DNA of 12,912 nucleotides from contig JAEWYA010000020.1 in assembly GCA_023395775.1 (NCBI GenBank), forward strand, positions 1 to 12,912, in the 5' to 3' direction. The notes below the pieces were generated by a model. That model saw only the letters and a list, made by a program, of their open reading frames with translations, did no database searches and was not told the origin of the DNA. The position numbers and the translations under genes are program-made. Source of the DNA: Bacillota bacterium (GTDB lineage Bacteria > Bacillota > Clostridia > Oscillospirales > Oscillospiraceae). Shown here one piece after another: positions 6,480 to 12,912 of the stretch (its first letter is position 1; every line of letters begins with the position of its first letter).

Positions 6480-7379
6480 TTATTCATCCTTGTAACCGAG
6501 GTTTCTCACATAATTGACGTTGTCCCGCCAATTTTCCTTCACCTTGACCCAGGTCTGAAGATAGACCTTCGTCCCCATAAACTTCTCCATGTCATGCCGG
6601 GCCATCGTGCTGATCTTTTTCAGCATGGCGCCCTGCTTTCCGATGATGATACCCTTGTGGCTGGACTTTTCACAGTAGATCGTGGCGTCGATCTCAATGA
6701 CCTCATCGTCCCGCTCAGAGAACTTACTGATCTCCACAGCAGTACCGTGGGGAATCTCCTTGTCCAGACACAGCAGCAGCTTTTCCCGCAGGATCTCCCC
6801 CATCACCTGCCGCTCCGGCTGGTCGGAGGTTTGCCCGTCCGGGAACAGCTGGGGACCCTCCTGCGCGTATTTTCCCATCTCGGACACCAGATCGTCCAGT
6901 CCGTCGCCGGTGTGGGCGGAGATGGGGATGATAGCGGCAAACCCGTCCCACGCCTCGTTATACGCCGCGATCACCGGCAGCAGCTCGTCGGGCTTCACCG
7001 TGTCCGTCTTATTGATGCACAGGATCGTGGGAATTTCCTCCTCCTTCACCCGTTGGATAAGGGACGCCTCCGGCGCGCCCACGTGGGGAATGGGCTCCAC
7101 CAGCAAAAGGGCGCAGTCCACATCGGAAAGGCTGGAGGTAACGACCTTCACCATATAGTCTCCCAGCGCGGACTTGGGCTTGTGCAGTCCCGGCGTGTCC
7201 ATCAGGACGAACTGGGTTTCCCCCCGGTTTGCCACGCCGCAGATACGGTTGCGGGTGGTCTGGGCCTTGTTGGAGACGATGGCGACCTTTTCACCCACCA
7301 GTGCGTTGGTGAGGCTGGATTTGCCCACATTCGGGCGTCCGCAGACGGTGACCATGGCGGTTTTTTTGATTTCGGGCAT
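6480..7379 (-). CDS. era: GTPase Era
   Basis: Ras-like GTPase that binds the 3' end of 16S rRNA during 30S subunit maturation; 299 residues, the standard length. GTPase motifs: G1 GRPNVGKS at 14-21, switch region QTTRNR at 40-45, G3 DTPG at 61-64, G4 NKTD at 123-126 and G5 SAH at 154-156. The C-terminal KH RNA-binding domain has its GIIIGKQG loop at 243-250. The start at 7379 has GAGGA about 8 bases upstream. era is often near recO or ybeY, but neither is here: it stands alone between the cysE T-box and a divergent chemoreceptor. A promoter is proposed at 7549-7578. Confidence 0.98.
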   Translation of the reverse strand: MPEIKKTAMVTVCGRPNVGKSSLTNALVGEKVAIVSNKAQTTRNRICGVANRGETQFVLMDTPGLHKPKSALGDYMVKVVTSSLSDVDCALLLVEPIPHVGAPEASLIQRVKEEEIPTILCINKTDTVKPDELLPVIAAYNEAWDGFAAIIPISAHTGDGLDDLVSEMGKYAQEGPQLFPDGQTSDQPERQVMGEILREKLLLCLDKEIPHGTAVEISKFSERDDEVIEIDATIYCEKSSHKGIIIGKQGAMLKKISTMARHDMEKFMGTKVYLQTWVKVKENWRDNVNYVRNLGYKDE

Positions 7380-7543
7380 AGATGATCCTCAACTTTCTTC
7401 ATTTGAGCAATTTTTTGGCTGTATTTTGGCTGAACTCCTTCAGCGAAGAATTTTTCAAGTCCTCGAACCGGCAAAGTCCGGAGCTTGAACGGCTCGGGGC
7501 TGTCAACTTTATTTTTGCGCAAACACAATACGCAGTATACCCT
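7380..7543 (-). other. era 5' leader with inverted and direct repeats
   Basis: If the promoter at 7549-7578 is used, the era transcript has a leader of about 165 bases. On the minus strand it holds a long imperfect hairpin (TTCAAG ... CTTGAA at about 7454-7489, enclosing CTC/GAG and CGG/CCG pairs). It also holds a perfect GCTGAA-N4-TTCAGC hairpin (7429-7444) and a nearby direct repeat of CAGCCAAAA. No known riboswitch is recognised. Open frames here (7399-7677, and an upstream extension of an out-of-frame ORF) lack ribosome sites and are not called. Confidence 0.4.
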
Positions 7544-7548
7544 AGAAC

Positions 7549-7578
7549 ATAGTATCTCCCAAGCCTGTCTTTTGTCAA
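7549..7578 (-). promoter_or_regulatory. era: candidate promoter of era
   Basis: On the minus strand a perfect TTGACA (7573-7578) is followed after 18 bases by TACTAT (7549-7554). It is the only good minus-strand promoter seen between mcp and era. A second TTGACA at 7501-7506 has no -10 partner. Confidence 0.6.
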
Positions 7579-7710
7579 GCCAATCCAAGCATCGTCAGTA
7601 AGTGCTGGCAAGTATTTTGTGGTGAAACTAAAAGGGCGAAGATACTTAGATTGATTGGTACAAATATGCCGTCTCATTCAAAATCCAGACGTTTTTGTAA
7701 CTATTGTAAT

Positions 7711-7739
7711 TTGACAGAAATTTTTACATCGCATAAGAT
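7711..7739 (+). promoter_or_regulatory. promoter of the chemoreceptor gene
   Basis: TTGACA (7711-7716), 17-base spacer, TAAGAT (7734-7739), about 58 bases upstream of the ATG. This is a sigma-A pattern; the flagellar sigma-28 consensus is not seen. Confidence 0.72.
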
Positions 7740-7797
7740 TCATTTATTGGGTCTTTTTGTAAATAGAGGGAAAACACAGCAAACAAAGGAGAATATG

Positions 7798-9747
7798 ATG
7801 AATAAACGGCTAAAGTTTAAAAAGCTCAAGATGAAGTCTCTTAAATCCAAGCTTGTGCTATGCACTGTTTCAATTGTAATTTTGACCGCCGCTCTCAATC
7901 TGGTAATCGGCACTTTTTCCAGTTATCAGGGATTGACGCAAAATGTCAACAGTGATTTAACCTCGATGGGCACGATATTGACTGAATCCATCTCCCATGG
8001 ATTGGAAAATATGCAAACTCAGCTTAAGTCCTTGGCCCAATCCGATGAGATTGGAGCTGCCGGGCTCACGGAAGACCAGATAATCAATATTTTGGATCAG
8101 GACAAGGATTCTCTTGGATATAAAACGTTGAGCCTCGTTAAAACGGACGGAACGATCATAAGTAAGGATTCTGATCTGAACAACCAGAACATTTCTGATC
8201 AGGTTTATTTTCAAAGCGCCGCGCAGGGAGAAACTTACTTCTCTGTTCCTATGAACGACCCGGCGGGAAACTTCTGCATCATTGCGTGTACTCCAATTTC
8301 CAGCGCGAATTTCAGCGGAGTATTGATGGCCACGCTGGACCCGTATAGTTACAGCCCATTTATTCAGGATGTTGTGGTGGGTAAAACAGGAAGCGCATTT
8401 ATTATCGATAAAGATGGCGTTCTGATTGGCAATATCTCGTCCCAAAAAATTGACGACCATAAAACTGCGGAAGTTTATAAGTATGCAGACTTGACGCAAA
8501 GCGGCATCACGATCTATTCGTATAGCACGGGAGATCGGATCTGCTATCACGCCCCGTTGCCGGGGACAGACGGATGGTCTTTTGGTATTGTTGCTCCCAT
8601 TGCTGAAATGACCGCTTCCATTCACTATACAATCATCGGGCTGGTTTCGTCGTCCATCTTCTGCATTATATGCGCAATTGTGATTGCTTTGTTGGCTGCC
8701 AAATCCATTGTCAACCCAATTACATATGTCTGCCGCAGACTTGAACTTTTGTCCGTTGGCGATTTGCACTCGGAAACTGTGGACATTCATTCCGATGATG
8801 AAACCGGAATTTTGGCAGAGTCTTTGAACAAAACGGTGCTGTCTTTGCGCGGCTATATTGAAGAAATTACAAATGTTTTGTCTGAAGTTTCACGGGGTAA
8901 TATGCGTATTGAGACGCAGATTGAGTTTGACGGAGATTTTCTTCCTATCAAAGAATCTCTTGAAAATATTACAAAATCGTTGGATGCGTCTCTTATTTCC
9001 ATCAGTCAAGCCTCGGAGCAAATTGCCAGCGGCTCCGAACAGGTTGCAAGCGGAGCTCAGCTGCTTTCTCAAGGCGCTACGGAACAGGCCGCTTCCATTG
9101 AAGAGCTATCTTCGACCATGGAAGAAATCGCAGAAAATATTAAGACAAATGCAAAGCACGCCGGTCAGGCAAACGAAAAGGTTGACGATGTCCGCACCCA
9201 AATCAATGAAAGCAACCAGCACATGAATGATATGTTGAACGCCATGGCCAAAATTGACCAGTCGTCCAATGAAATCGAAAAAATAGTAAAAACAATTGAA
9301 GATATTTCTTTCCAGACCAACATTCTCGCATTGAATGCAGCTGTTGAGGCGGCCCGTGCAGGGGCGGCTGGAAAGGGATTTGCCGTTGTAGCGGATGAAG
9401 TGCGGAATCTGGCGGCTAAGAGTGCGGAAGCAGTCAAGGGGACCACTCTGTTAATTAACAATTCCAGGGAACAGGTTGAAAAGGGCGCTGTCGTTGCCAA
9501 TAGTACAGCCAAGGCGCTGCAGGCAGTTGTTGCAAGCATGGAAGCCGTTTCCGATAATGTGGAGCAGATTTCCAAGGTATCCAGCCAGCAGTCCAATAAA
9601 ATCGAGCAAGTGTCCTTGAGTGTAAATCAGATTTCCAATGTGGTCCAAACAAACTCCGCCACAGCGGAGGAGAGTGCAGCCGCCAGCGAAGAGCTGTCCG
9701 GGCAGGCGCAAATGCTCAAGGAGTTGGTGGCAAAGTTCCAGTTGTAA
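7798..9747 (+). CDS. methyl-accepting chemotaxis protein (dCache-type sensor)
   Basis: Transmembrane chemoreceptor of 649 residues. After a Lys-rich N-terminus there is TM1 at about 18-40. An extracellular double-Cache-like ligand domain covers about 45-270, followed by TM2 at 276-304, HAMP at about 301-355 and a second HAMP-like linker at 355-395. A long signalling coiled coil runs from 400 to the end. The conserved hairpin tip, which contacts CheA/CheW, is at 501-536 (EDISFQTNILALNAAVEAAR and onward). There is no C-terminal CheR-tethering pentapeptide (NWETF type). The frame is open from 7651, but the promoter lies in that stretch. AGGAG at 7787-7791 fits the ATG at 7798 better than the ATG at 7795. 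The gene is the only one on the plus strand and is clearly AT-richer than its neighbours, suggesting a separate origin. The ligand is unknown; amino acids are common for dCache. Confidence 0.95.
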   Translation: MNKRLKFKKLKMKSLKSKLVLCTVSIVILTAALNLVIGTFSSYQGLTQNVNSDLTSMGTILTESISHGLENMQTQLKSLAQSDEIGAAGLTEDQIINILDQDKDSLGYKTLSLVKTDGTIISKDSDLNNQNISDQVYFQSAAQGETYFSVPMNDPAGNFCIIACTPISSANFSGVLMATLDPYSYSPFIQDVVVGKTGSAFIIDKDGVLIGNISSQKIDDHKTAEVYKYADLTQSGITIYSYSTGDRICYHAPLPGTDGWSFGIVAPIAEMTASIHYTIIGLVSSSIFCIICAIVIALLAAKSIVNPITYVCRRLELLSVGDLHSETVDIHSDDETGILAESLNKTVLSLRGYIEEITNVLSEVSRGNMRIETQIEFDGDFLPIKESLENITKSLDASLISISQASEQIASGSEQVASGAQLLSQGATEQAASIEELSSTMEEIAENIKTNAKHAGQANEKVDDVRTQINESNQHMNDMLNAMAKIDQSSNEIEKIVKTIEDISFQTNILALNAAVEAARAGAAGKGFAVVADEVRNLAAKSAEAVKGTTLLINNSREQVEKGAVVANSTAKALQAVVASMEAVSDNVEQISKVSSQQSNKIEQVSLSVNQISNVVQTNSATAEESAAASEELSGQAQMLKELVAKFQL

Positions 9748-9770
9748 GGGCGAAATTTCAAGCAAAGAAG

Positions 9771-9815
9771 GAAGCTGTTGGTATCTGAAAAGAGATGCCA
9801 ACAGCTTCTATCTTT
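9771..9815 (+). terminator. terminator of the chemoreceptor gene, possibly bidirectional
   Basis: GAAGCTGTTGG pairs perfectly with CCAACAGCTTC (9771-9808), with further ATCT/AGAT pairing inside, followed by TATCTTTCT. It lies in the 83 bases between convergent mcp and recR. On the minus strand it is followed by CTTCTTTGCTT, so it may also end the rpe-recR transcript. Confidence 0.85.
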
Positions 9816-9830
9816 CTAATCATACATCTG

Positions 9831-10430
9831 CTAAATTTCCTGCCGTCCCTCCAGCGCGCGGGACAGCGTGGCGTCGTCGGCAAATTCCAGATGACCGCCC
9901 ACGGGGATGCCGTAAGCCAGCCGGGTGACCTTCACCTGAAACGGCTTCAGCAGCCGCGCCAGATACATGGCGGTGGCCTCCCCCTCCGTGTCCGGATTGG
10001 TTGCCATGATGACCTCCTCCACGCCGCCCTTGGCCACCCGATCCAGCAGCGGCTTGATGGCAAGGTCGTCCGGGCCAATGTGGTTCATGGGAGACAGGAC
10101 CCCGTGGAGCACGTGGTAGTGTCCGTTAAATTCCCGCGCCCGCTCCAGTGCCGCCACGTCCCGGGGGTCCGCCACCACGCAGATGACGCTCCCATCCCGT
10201 TTGGGCGAAGCGCAGATGGGGCACAGCCCCCCCGCGGTAAAATTCTGGCACACCGGGCAGCAGGTCACGCTTTTCTTTGCGTCGATAATGGCGTTGGAAA
10301 ACTCTCTGGCCTCCTCCTCCGGAAGCCCCAGCACATAAAACGCCAGCCGCTGCGCAGACTTTCCGCCAATGCCGGGGAGGCGGGCAAACTGTTCCACCAG
10401 TTTTTCCAGTGGTGCAGGAAAATACTCCAT
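9831..10430 (-). CDS. recR: recombination mediator RecR
   Basis: DNA repair protein that works with RecO (and RecF) to load RecA onto SSB-coated single strands; 199 residues, full length. The helix-hairpin-helix is at 18-31 (LPGIGGKSAQRLAF). The four-cysteine zinc finger is Cys58-x2-Cys61-x8-Cys70-x2-Cys73. The Toprim domain runs from about 80, with VVADPRDV at 85-92 and TNPDTEGEAT at 144-153. The Walker-B-like end PVGGHLEFAD is at 176-185. GAGG lies 7 bases before the ATG. It starts 22 bases after the D-cysteine desulfhydrase gene, so it probably shares that transcript. Its usual partner dnaX is not upstream here. Confidence 0.97.
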   Translation of the reverse strand: MEYFPAPLEKLVEQFARLPGIGGKSAQRLAFYVLGLPEEEAREFSNAIIDAKKSVTCCPVCQNFTAGGLCPICASPKRDGSVICVVADPRDVAALERAREFNGHYHVLHGVLSPMNHIGPDDLAIKPLLDRVAKGGVEEVIMATNPDTEGEATAMYLARLLKPFQVKVTRLAYGIPVGGHLEFADDATLSRALEGRQEI

Positions 10431-10452
10431 GGTCAGACCTCATTCTCTCAAT

Positions 10453-11424
10453 TTATCCCAGATCCATTGCAAACAGCGCCGCCGCGCCGCCGGTGTGGAC
10501 GAAGACCACTGCGCCGTCCCCGGAAAGGGAACCCTCCTCCAGCATCCGGCACAGCTTTGAATATGCCTTCCCCGTATACACCGGGTCCAGCAAAATGCCC
10601 TCGTCCCGGGCCAGCGCCAGAATCTGGGGCGTATCCTGCGCGTTGGGAACGGCATATCCCGCCCCCACGTTTTCCACCATCTCAAAATCGCCGGGATTTC
10701 CGGCGAAGGCACAGTCCAGCAGCTCCGCCGCCCCCGCGGCCAGCTCCGAAACAATCCGATCGAAGGGATCGTCGGACACGGCAACACCGATGACCTTGGC
10801 GCCGGGTTGAAACAGCCGTGCACCCAGAAGCAGTCCGGCGGTGGTTCCGCCGGAGCCGGTGGCGGAGACAATGTGCCTCACCCGGACACCCGCCGCCATG
10901 GCCTGCACCGTGAATTCCCGGACGCAGTTCACATAGCCCACAGCCCCCAGAGGCGTGGACCCGCCCAGCGGGATCAGGCAGCACTTGCGGCCCTGTTTCT
11001 CCAGCTCCGCAGCCCGGCGGCGCATTTCGGCATAGATCTCGTCGTAGGAATCGGTGTCCATCAGATGGACCTCCGCGCCGTACAGCTCATCCAGGATCAG
11101 ATTGCCCCGGCGCTCCGTCACGCCGTGCCGCTTCAGCAGCAGCACGGCCTTCATGCCAAGTCTCGCCGCGCATGCGGCGGTCAGCGCCGCGTGGTTGGAC
11201 TGCGGACCACCGGTGGTAAACACCGTGTCGCACCCGTCGGCCTTTGCCCGGGCCAGCAGAAATTCCAGCTTGCGGACCTTATTCCCGCCCAGCGCCACAC
11301 CGCACAGGTCATCCCGCTTGATATAAACGTCCCGACCGTATCTGGCGCTGACGGATTCCAGCTTGTAAAACGGCGTTGGATACTGTCCCAAGGGCAGGCG
11401 GGGCAAATCACTGATGTTCTTCAT
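10453..11424 (-). CDS. dcyD: D-cysteine desulfhydrase (PLP-dependent, ACC-deaminase family)
   Basis: PLP enzyme of tryptophan-synthase-beta fold, 323 residues. D-cysteine desulfhydrases convert D-cysteine to pyruvate, sulfide and ammonia. ACC deaminases share the fold and much of the active site, so substrate is inferred. The PLP lysine is Lys49 in GGNKVRKLE, with the conserved QSNHA at 75-79 and the phosphate-binding loop ATGSGGTTAG at 188-197. The C-terminal substrate loop HTGG is intact near the end (VFVHTGG). AGGAG lies 6 bases upstream of the ATG at 11424, overlapping the intergenic space after rpe (12 bases). It forms an rpe-dcyD-recR gene set. The sulfide product fits the cysteine theme of the window, but no direct functional link to rpe or recR is evident. 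Confidence 0.85.
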   Translation of the reverse strand: MKNISDLPRLPLGQYPTPFYKLESVSARYGRDVYIKRDDLCGVALGGNKVRKLEFLLARAKADGCDTVFTTGGPQSNHAALTAACAARLGMKAVLLLKRHGVTERRGNLILDELYGAEVHLMDTDSYDEIYAEMRRRAAELEKQGRKCCLIPLGGSTPLGAVGYVNCVREFTVQAMAAGVRVRHIVSATGSGGTTAGLLLGARLFQPGAKVIGVAVSDDPFDRIVSELAAGAAELLDCAFAGNPGDFEMVENVGAGYAVPNAQDTPQILALARDEGILLDPVYTGKAYSKLCRMLEEGSLSGDGAVVFVHTGGAAALFAMDLG

Positions 11425-11436
11425 GGCGTTCTCCTC

Positions 11437-12081
11437 TCAGCCCCGCAGAAGCCGGATACGGGCGGGAATATCCGGCGCTTTGTACACCGCGCTGCCCGCC
11501 ACCAGCACATTGGCCCCCGCATCGATGCAGGCACGGAACGTATCCGGGGCCACGCCGCCGTCCACCTCCAGCTCACAGGCGGGATTCTGCTCGTTGATAT
11601 ATTTCCGGATTGCGCGAACCTTGAGCATCTGATCGGGCATGAAGCTCTGCCCACCGAATCCCGGCTCCACAGTCATGACCAGAACCATTTCCACGTCCTT
11701 GATATACGGCAGCACGGCCTCGGCGGGGGTTCCCGGTTTCACCACCACACCGGCCCGCTTCCCCTTGGCGTGAACCTTTTCAATGGCGTCGCGGAGATTC
11801 GCCTCCGTGTCCGACTCCACGTGCATCGTGACGATGTCCGCCCCGGCGTCGCAGAACTGCGCAGCATACCGTCCCGGCTGGACAATCATCAGGTGGACAT
11901 CCAGCGGCAGGGCCGTGGCGGGTCGGATCGCCTTGACCACCGGAATCCCGATGGTAATGTTGGGGACAAACACACCGTCCATCACGTCCACATGGACATA
12001 GTCGGCCGTGGAAATTTTCCGAATGTCCCGCTCCAGGTTCGCAAAGTCGGCGGACAGGATAGACGGCGATATCTTGATCAT
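11437..12081 (-). CDS. rpe: ribulose-phosphate 3-epimerase
   Basis: TIM-barrel metalloenzyme of the pentose phosphate pathway that interconverts ribulose-5-phosphate and xylulose-5-phosphate; 214 residues, typical. Metal ligands fit His30 and Asp32 (HVDVMDG), His63 (DVHLMI) and Asp174 (EVDGG); Asp32 and Asp174 are the acid/base pair. The Gly-rich phosphate loop EPGFGGQ is at 139-145. The open frame extends 75 codons further upstream through GC-rich, structured, Arg-rich sequence; this is rejected. The ATG at 12081 (MIKISPSIL) begins at the normal family N-terminus, with AGAGGG 6 bases before it. First gene of rpe-dcyD-recR. A promoter about 210 bases upstream gives it a long leader. Confidence 0.96.
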   Translation of the reverse strand: MIKISPSILSADFANLERDIRKISTADYVHVDVMDGVFVPNITIGIPVVKAIRPATALPLDVHLMIVQPGRYAAQFCDAGADIVTMHVESDTEANLRDAIEKVHAKGKRAGVVVKPGTPAEAVLPYIKDVEMVLVMTVEPGFGGQSFMPDQMLKVRAIRKYINEQNPACELEVDGGVAPDTFRACIDAGANVLVAGSAVYKAPDIPARIRLLRG

Positions 12082-12290
12082 AAAAAGCCCTCTTTTCATT
12101 GAAAAATCAGCGGCTCGGTCGAGGTCAAGCCCTCCATGCCAACAGGAACCGTCTGCCCTGCCGGGCATAGGATATCTTAAGCGGAAGGGCGCCACGCGGC
12201 ACCCCACGCGGTGTCCGGCCCCGACGCGGCGCCGCCGCTTTTTTGAATAGGGCCGGCAGGGCGTCCTGCCGGCCCGCTGTTTTATTGTTT
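12082..12290 (-). promoter_or_regulatory. long structured leader of rpe, function unassigned
   Basis: About 205 bases between the predicted rpe start of transcription and its ATG. In minus-strand order it contains a perfect 11-bp hairpin GGGCCGGCAGG-N4-CCTGCCGGCCC (12275-12250). A large imperfect fold-back AAGCGG...GGCGCC / GGCGCC...CCGCTT follows (12240-12179). Next come a two-part hairpin ATGCC..CAGG / CCTG..GGCAT (about 12166-12135) and a GAGG/CCTC hairpin near 12120. No known riboswitch consensus is recognised. The first two dyads are followed by T-runs on the plus strand, not the minus, so they do not look like attenuators for rpe. Confidence 0.4.
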
Positions 12291-12291
12291 C

Positions 12292-12320
12292 AGTATAGCA
12301 AACCATACGTAAAAATGCAA
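12292..12320 (-). promoter_or_regulatory. promoter of rpe-dcyD-recR
   Basis: On the minus strand TTGCAT (12315-12320), 17-base spacer, TATACT (12292-12297). It is the only good promoter seen between the ferritin-like gene and rpe. Confidence 0.65.
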
Positions 12321-12344
12321 GGCTGCGGCCGCCGCTTTCCTTGG

Positions 12345-12412
12345 CCCGCTCCGACGGAAAAATCTATGCCTCCAGGCGGTTTCACTGATGACCGCGTGAC
12401 CGAAGGAGCGGG
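12345..12412. repeat. inverted-repeat region between the ferritin-like gene and rpe
   Basis: Outer arms CCCGCTCC (12345-12352) and GGAGCGGG (12405-12412) are perfectly complementary. Inside lies a GCGGT-N10-ACCGC hairpin (12376-12395) and the self-complementary CCTCCAGG. Apart from this and the hairpin at 12452-12476, 12321-12506 shows no gene: the short frames here have no ribosome site or recognisable motif. Confidence 0.4.
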
Positions 12413-12451
12413 GCGCCCAGGAGCTTGTCCGCCTGCTTAATGATGGCGGAG

Positions 12452-12476
12452 CAGCCGCCTGCAAAGCAGGCGGCTG
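12452..12476 (-). terminator. strong hairpin after the ferritin-like gene, T-run missing
   Basis: CAGCCGCCTGC-N3-GCAGGCGGCTG, a perfect 11-bp stem, begins 30 bases after the stop codon at 12507, where a terminator is expected. On the minus strand it is followed by CTCCGCC rather than Ts, whereas the plus side has TTGGATTTT. A third copy of one arm (12429-12438) can pair competitively. Confidence 0.45.
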
Positions 12477-12506
12477 TTGGATTTTATCCCGGCTTTTTCG
12501 GCGCGG

Positions 12507-12908
12507 TTATTGCTGCTTCATTCCCCGCTCCAGCAAAACCAGCATCCGCTCCGCGTGCCGGTACTCGTCCTCGCTCAGCTCGTTCAGCAATTTTGCAAGG
12601 CATGGGTCCGTGGTCGCGTCCGCCGCCTGGGCGTAATTCAGCCCACCGCACGCTTCCGCGTGATACCGATCCCGCAGCGCCGGGCAAAGCTGCCCCACGC
12701 AGATACGCTCACAGCTGACCGCGGGCTGATAGCACTGGCCGGTGATGAGGTAATATGCCGCCATCAGCCTACGGGCGTGACCTCCCTCGTCCTCGGCGGT
12801 ATCCCGCAGAGTCTGCCTGGCCCAGCCGGGGCCCTGACAGGAAAAAGCCATATAGTACCGCCGGTCCGCCAGTTCATCCTCGATGAAGCCCTGCAAAGCT
12901 TCGCTCAT
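12507..12908 (-). CDS. ferritin-like (rubrerythrin-type) diiron protein, start uncertain
   Basis: Small four-helix protein, 133 residues as seen. Diiron ligands are laid out as in ferritin/rubrerythrin folds: Glu12 in helix 1 (IEDELADRRYY), Glu41-x2-His44 (DEGGHARR), Glu85 (YHAEACGG) and Glu115-x2-His118 (DEYRHAERM). Helices match the repeats at about 5-25, 30-56, 80-98 and 101-128. Extra cysteines at 24, 59, 66, 70, 75, 87 and 103 are of unknown role, and there is no C-terminal rubredoxin. The ATG at 12908 is four bases from the window edge and preceded only by GGGG, so the gene may start further out. Likely roles are iron binding or peroxide defence in an anaerobe (family inference). Confidence 0.75.
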   Translation of the reverse strand: MSEALQGFIEDELADRRYYMAFSCQGPGWARQTLRDTAEDEGGHARRLMAAYYLITGQCYQPAVSCERICVGQLCPALRDRYHAEACGGLNYAQAADATTDPCLAKLLNELSEDEYRHAERMLVLLERGMKQQ

Positions 12909-12912
12909 CCCC

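Noticed and set aside
7465..7480. GGTTCGAGG on the minus strand, resembling a tRNA T-loop
   Set aside because: No matching T-stem, no acceptor stem and no anticodon arm around it.
7399..7677. 92-codon minus-strand open frame upstream of era
   Set aside because: No ribosome binding site, no recognisable domain, it covers the era promoter and repeat-rich leader, and a second frame is open over the same bases.
11437..12306. Rpe with a 75-residue Arg-rich N-terminal extension
   Set aside because: The extension crosses hairpins and the promoter; the normal N-terminus and a ribosome site are at 12081.
12384..12404. CTGATGA followed by GAA on the plus strand, resembling a hammerhead ribozyme core or a fluoride riboswitch end
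   Set aside because: No stem II between the two elements, no GAAA, no conserved fluoride-aptamer 5' half and no fluoride exporter downstream.

Overview
The window looks like chromosomal DNA from a fairly GC-rich member of the Clostridia, probably a gut Oscillospiraceae-type Firmicute (inference). The reasons are strong AGGAGG-type ribosome binding sites, sigma-A-like promoters, a T-box leader on a cysteine operon, a divergent small thioredoxin reductase, and an Era/RecR/Rpe housekeeping complement. Almost all genes lie on the minus strand. The one plus-strand gene is a chemoreceptor (7798-9747).

Layout in plus-strand coordinates. 68-1732: SulP-family anion transporter with its own promoter. 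1926-3386: an arsR - trxB - trxA operon read right to left, with a promoter and palindromic operator upstream and an intrinsic terminator downstream. 3520-3885: a frameshifted remnant of a small membrane protein gene, followed by its terminator. 3913-6381: a cysE - cysS operon, its start controlled by a complete T-box leader with a probable UGC (cysteine) specifier. 6480-7379: era. 7380-7797: a 418-base divergent intergenic region with a promoter in each direction. 7798-9747: a methyl-accepting chemotaxis receptor, visibly AT-richer than its surroundings, ending in a strong hairpin shared with the convergent recR. 9831-12081: an rpe - D-cysteine desulfhydrase - recR operon. 12082-12506: about 425 bases without a convincing gene but rich in inverted repeats, including the rpe promoter. 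12507-12908: a ferritin-like diiron protein whose start sits at the window edge.

Much of the content concerns cysteine and thiols. CysE makes O-acetylserine, CysS charges tRNA-Cys, the T-box senses uncharged tRNA-Cys, the PLP enzyme probably degrades D-cysteine to sulfide, and thioredoxin with its reductase maintains thiol redox state under an ArsR-type repressor with several cysteines. SulP may import sulfate or another anion, but its substrate cannot be read from sequence. No prophage, CRISPR array, insertion sequence or recognisable defence system is visible. The best leads are the thioredoxin reductase with a degraded NADPH site, the cysteine-containing repressor beside it, and the unassigned structured DNA upstream of rpe.
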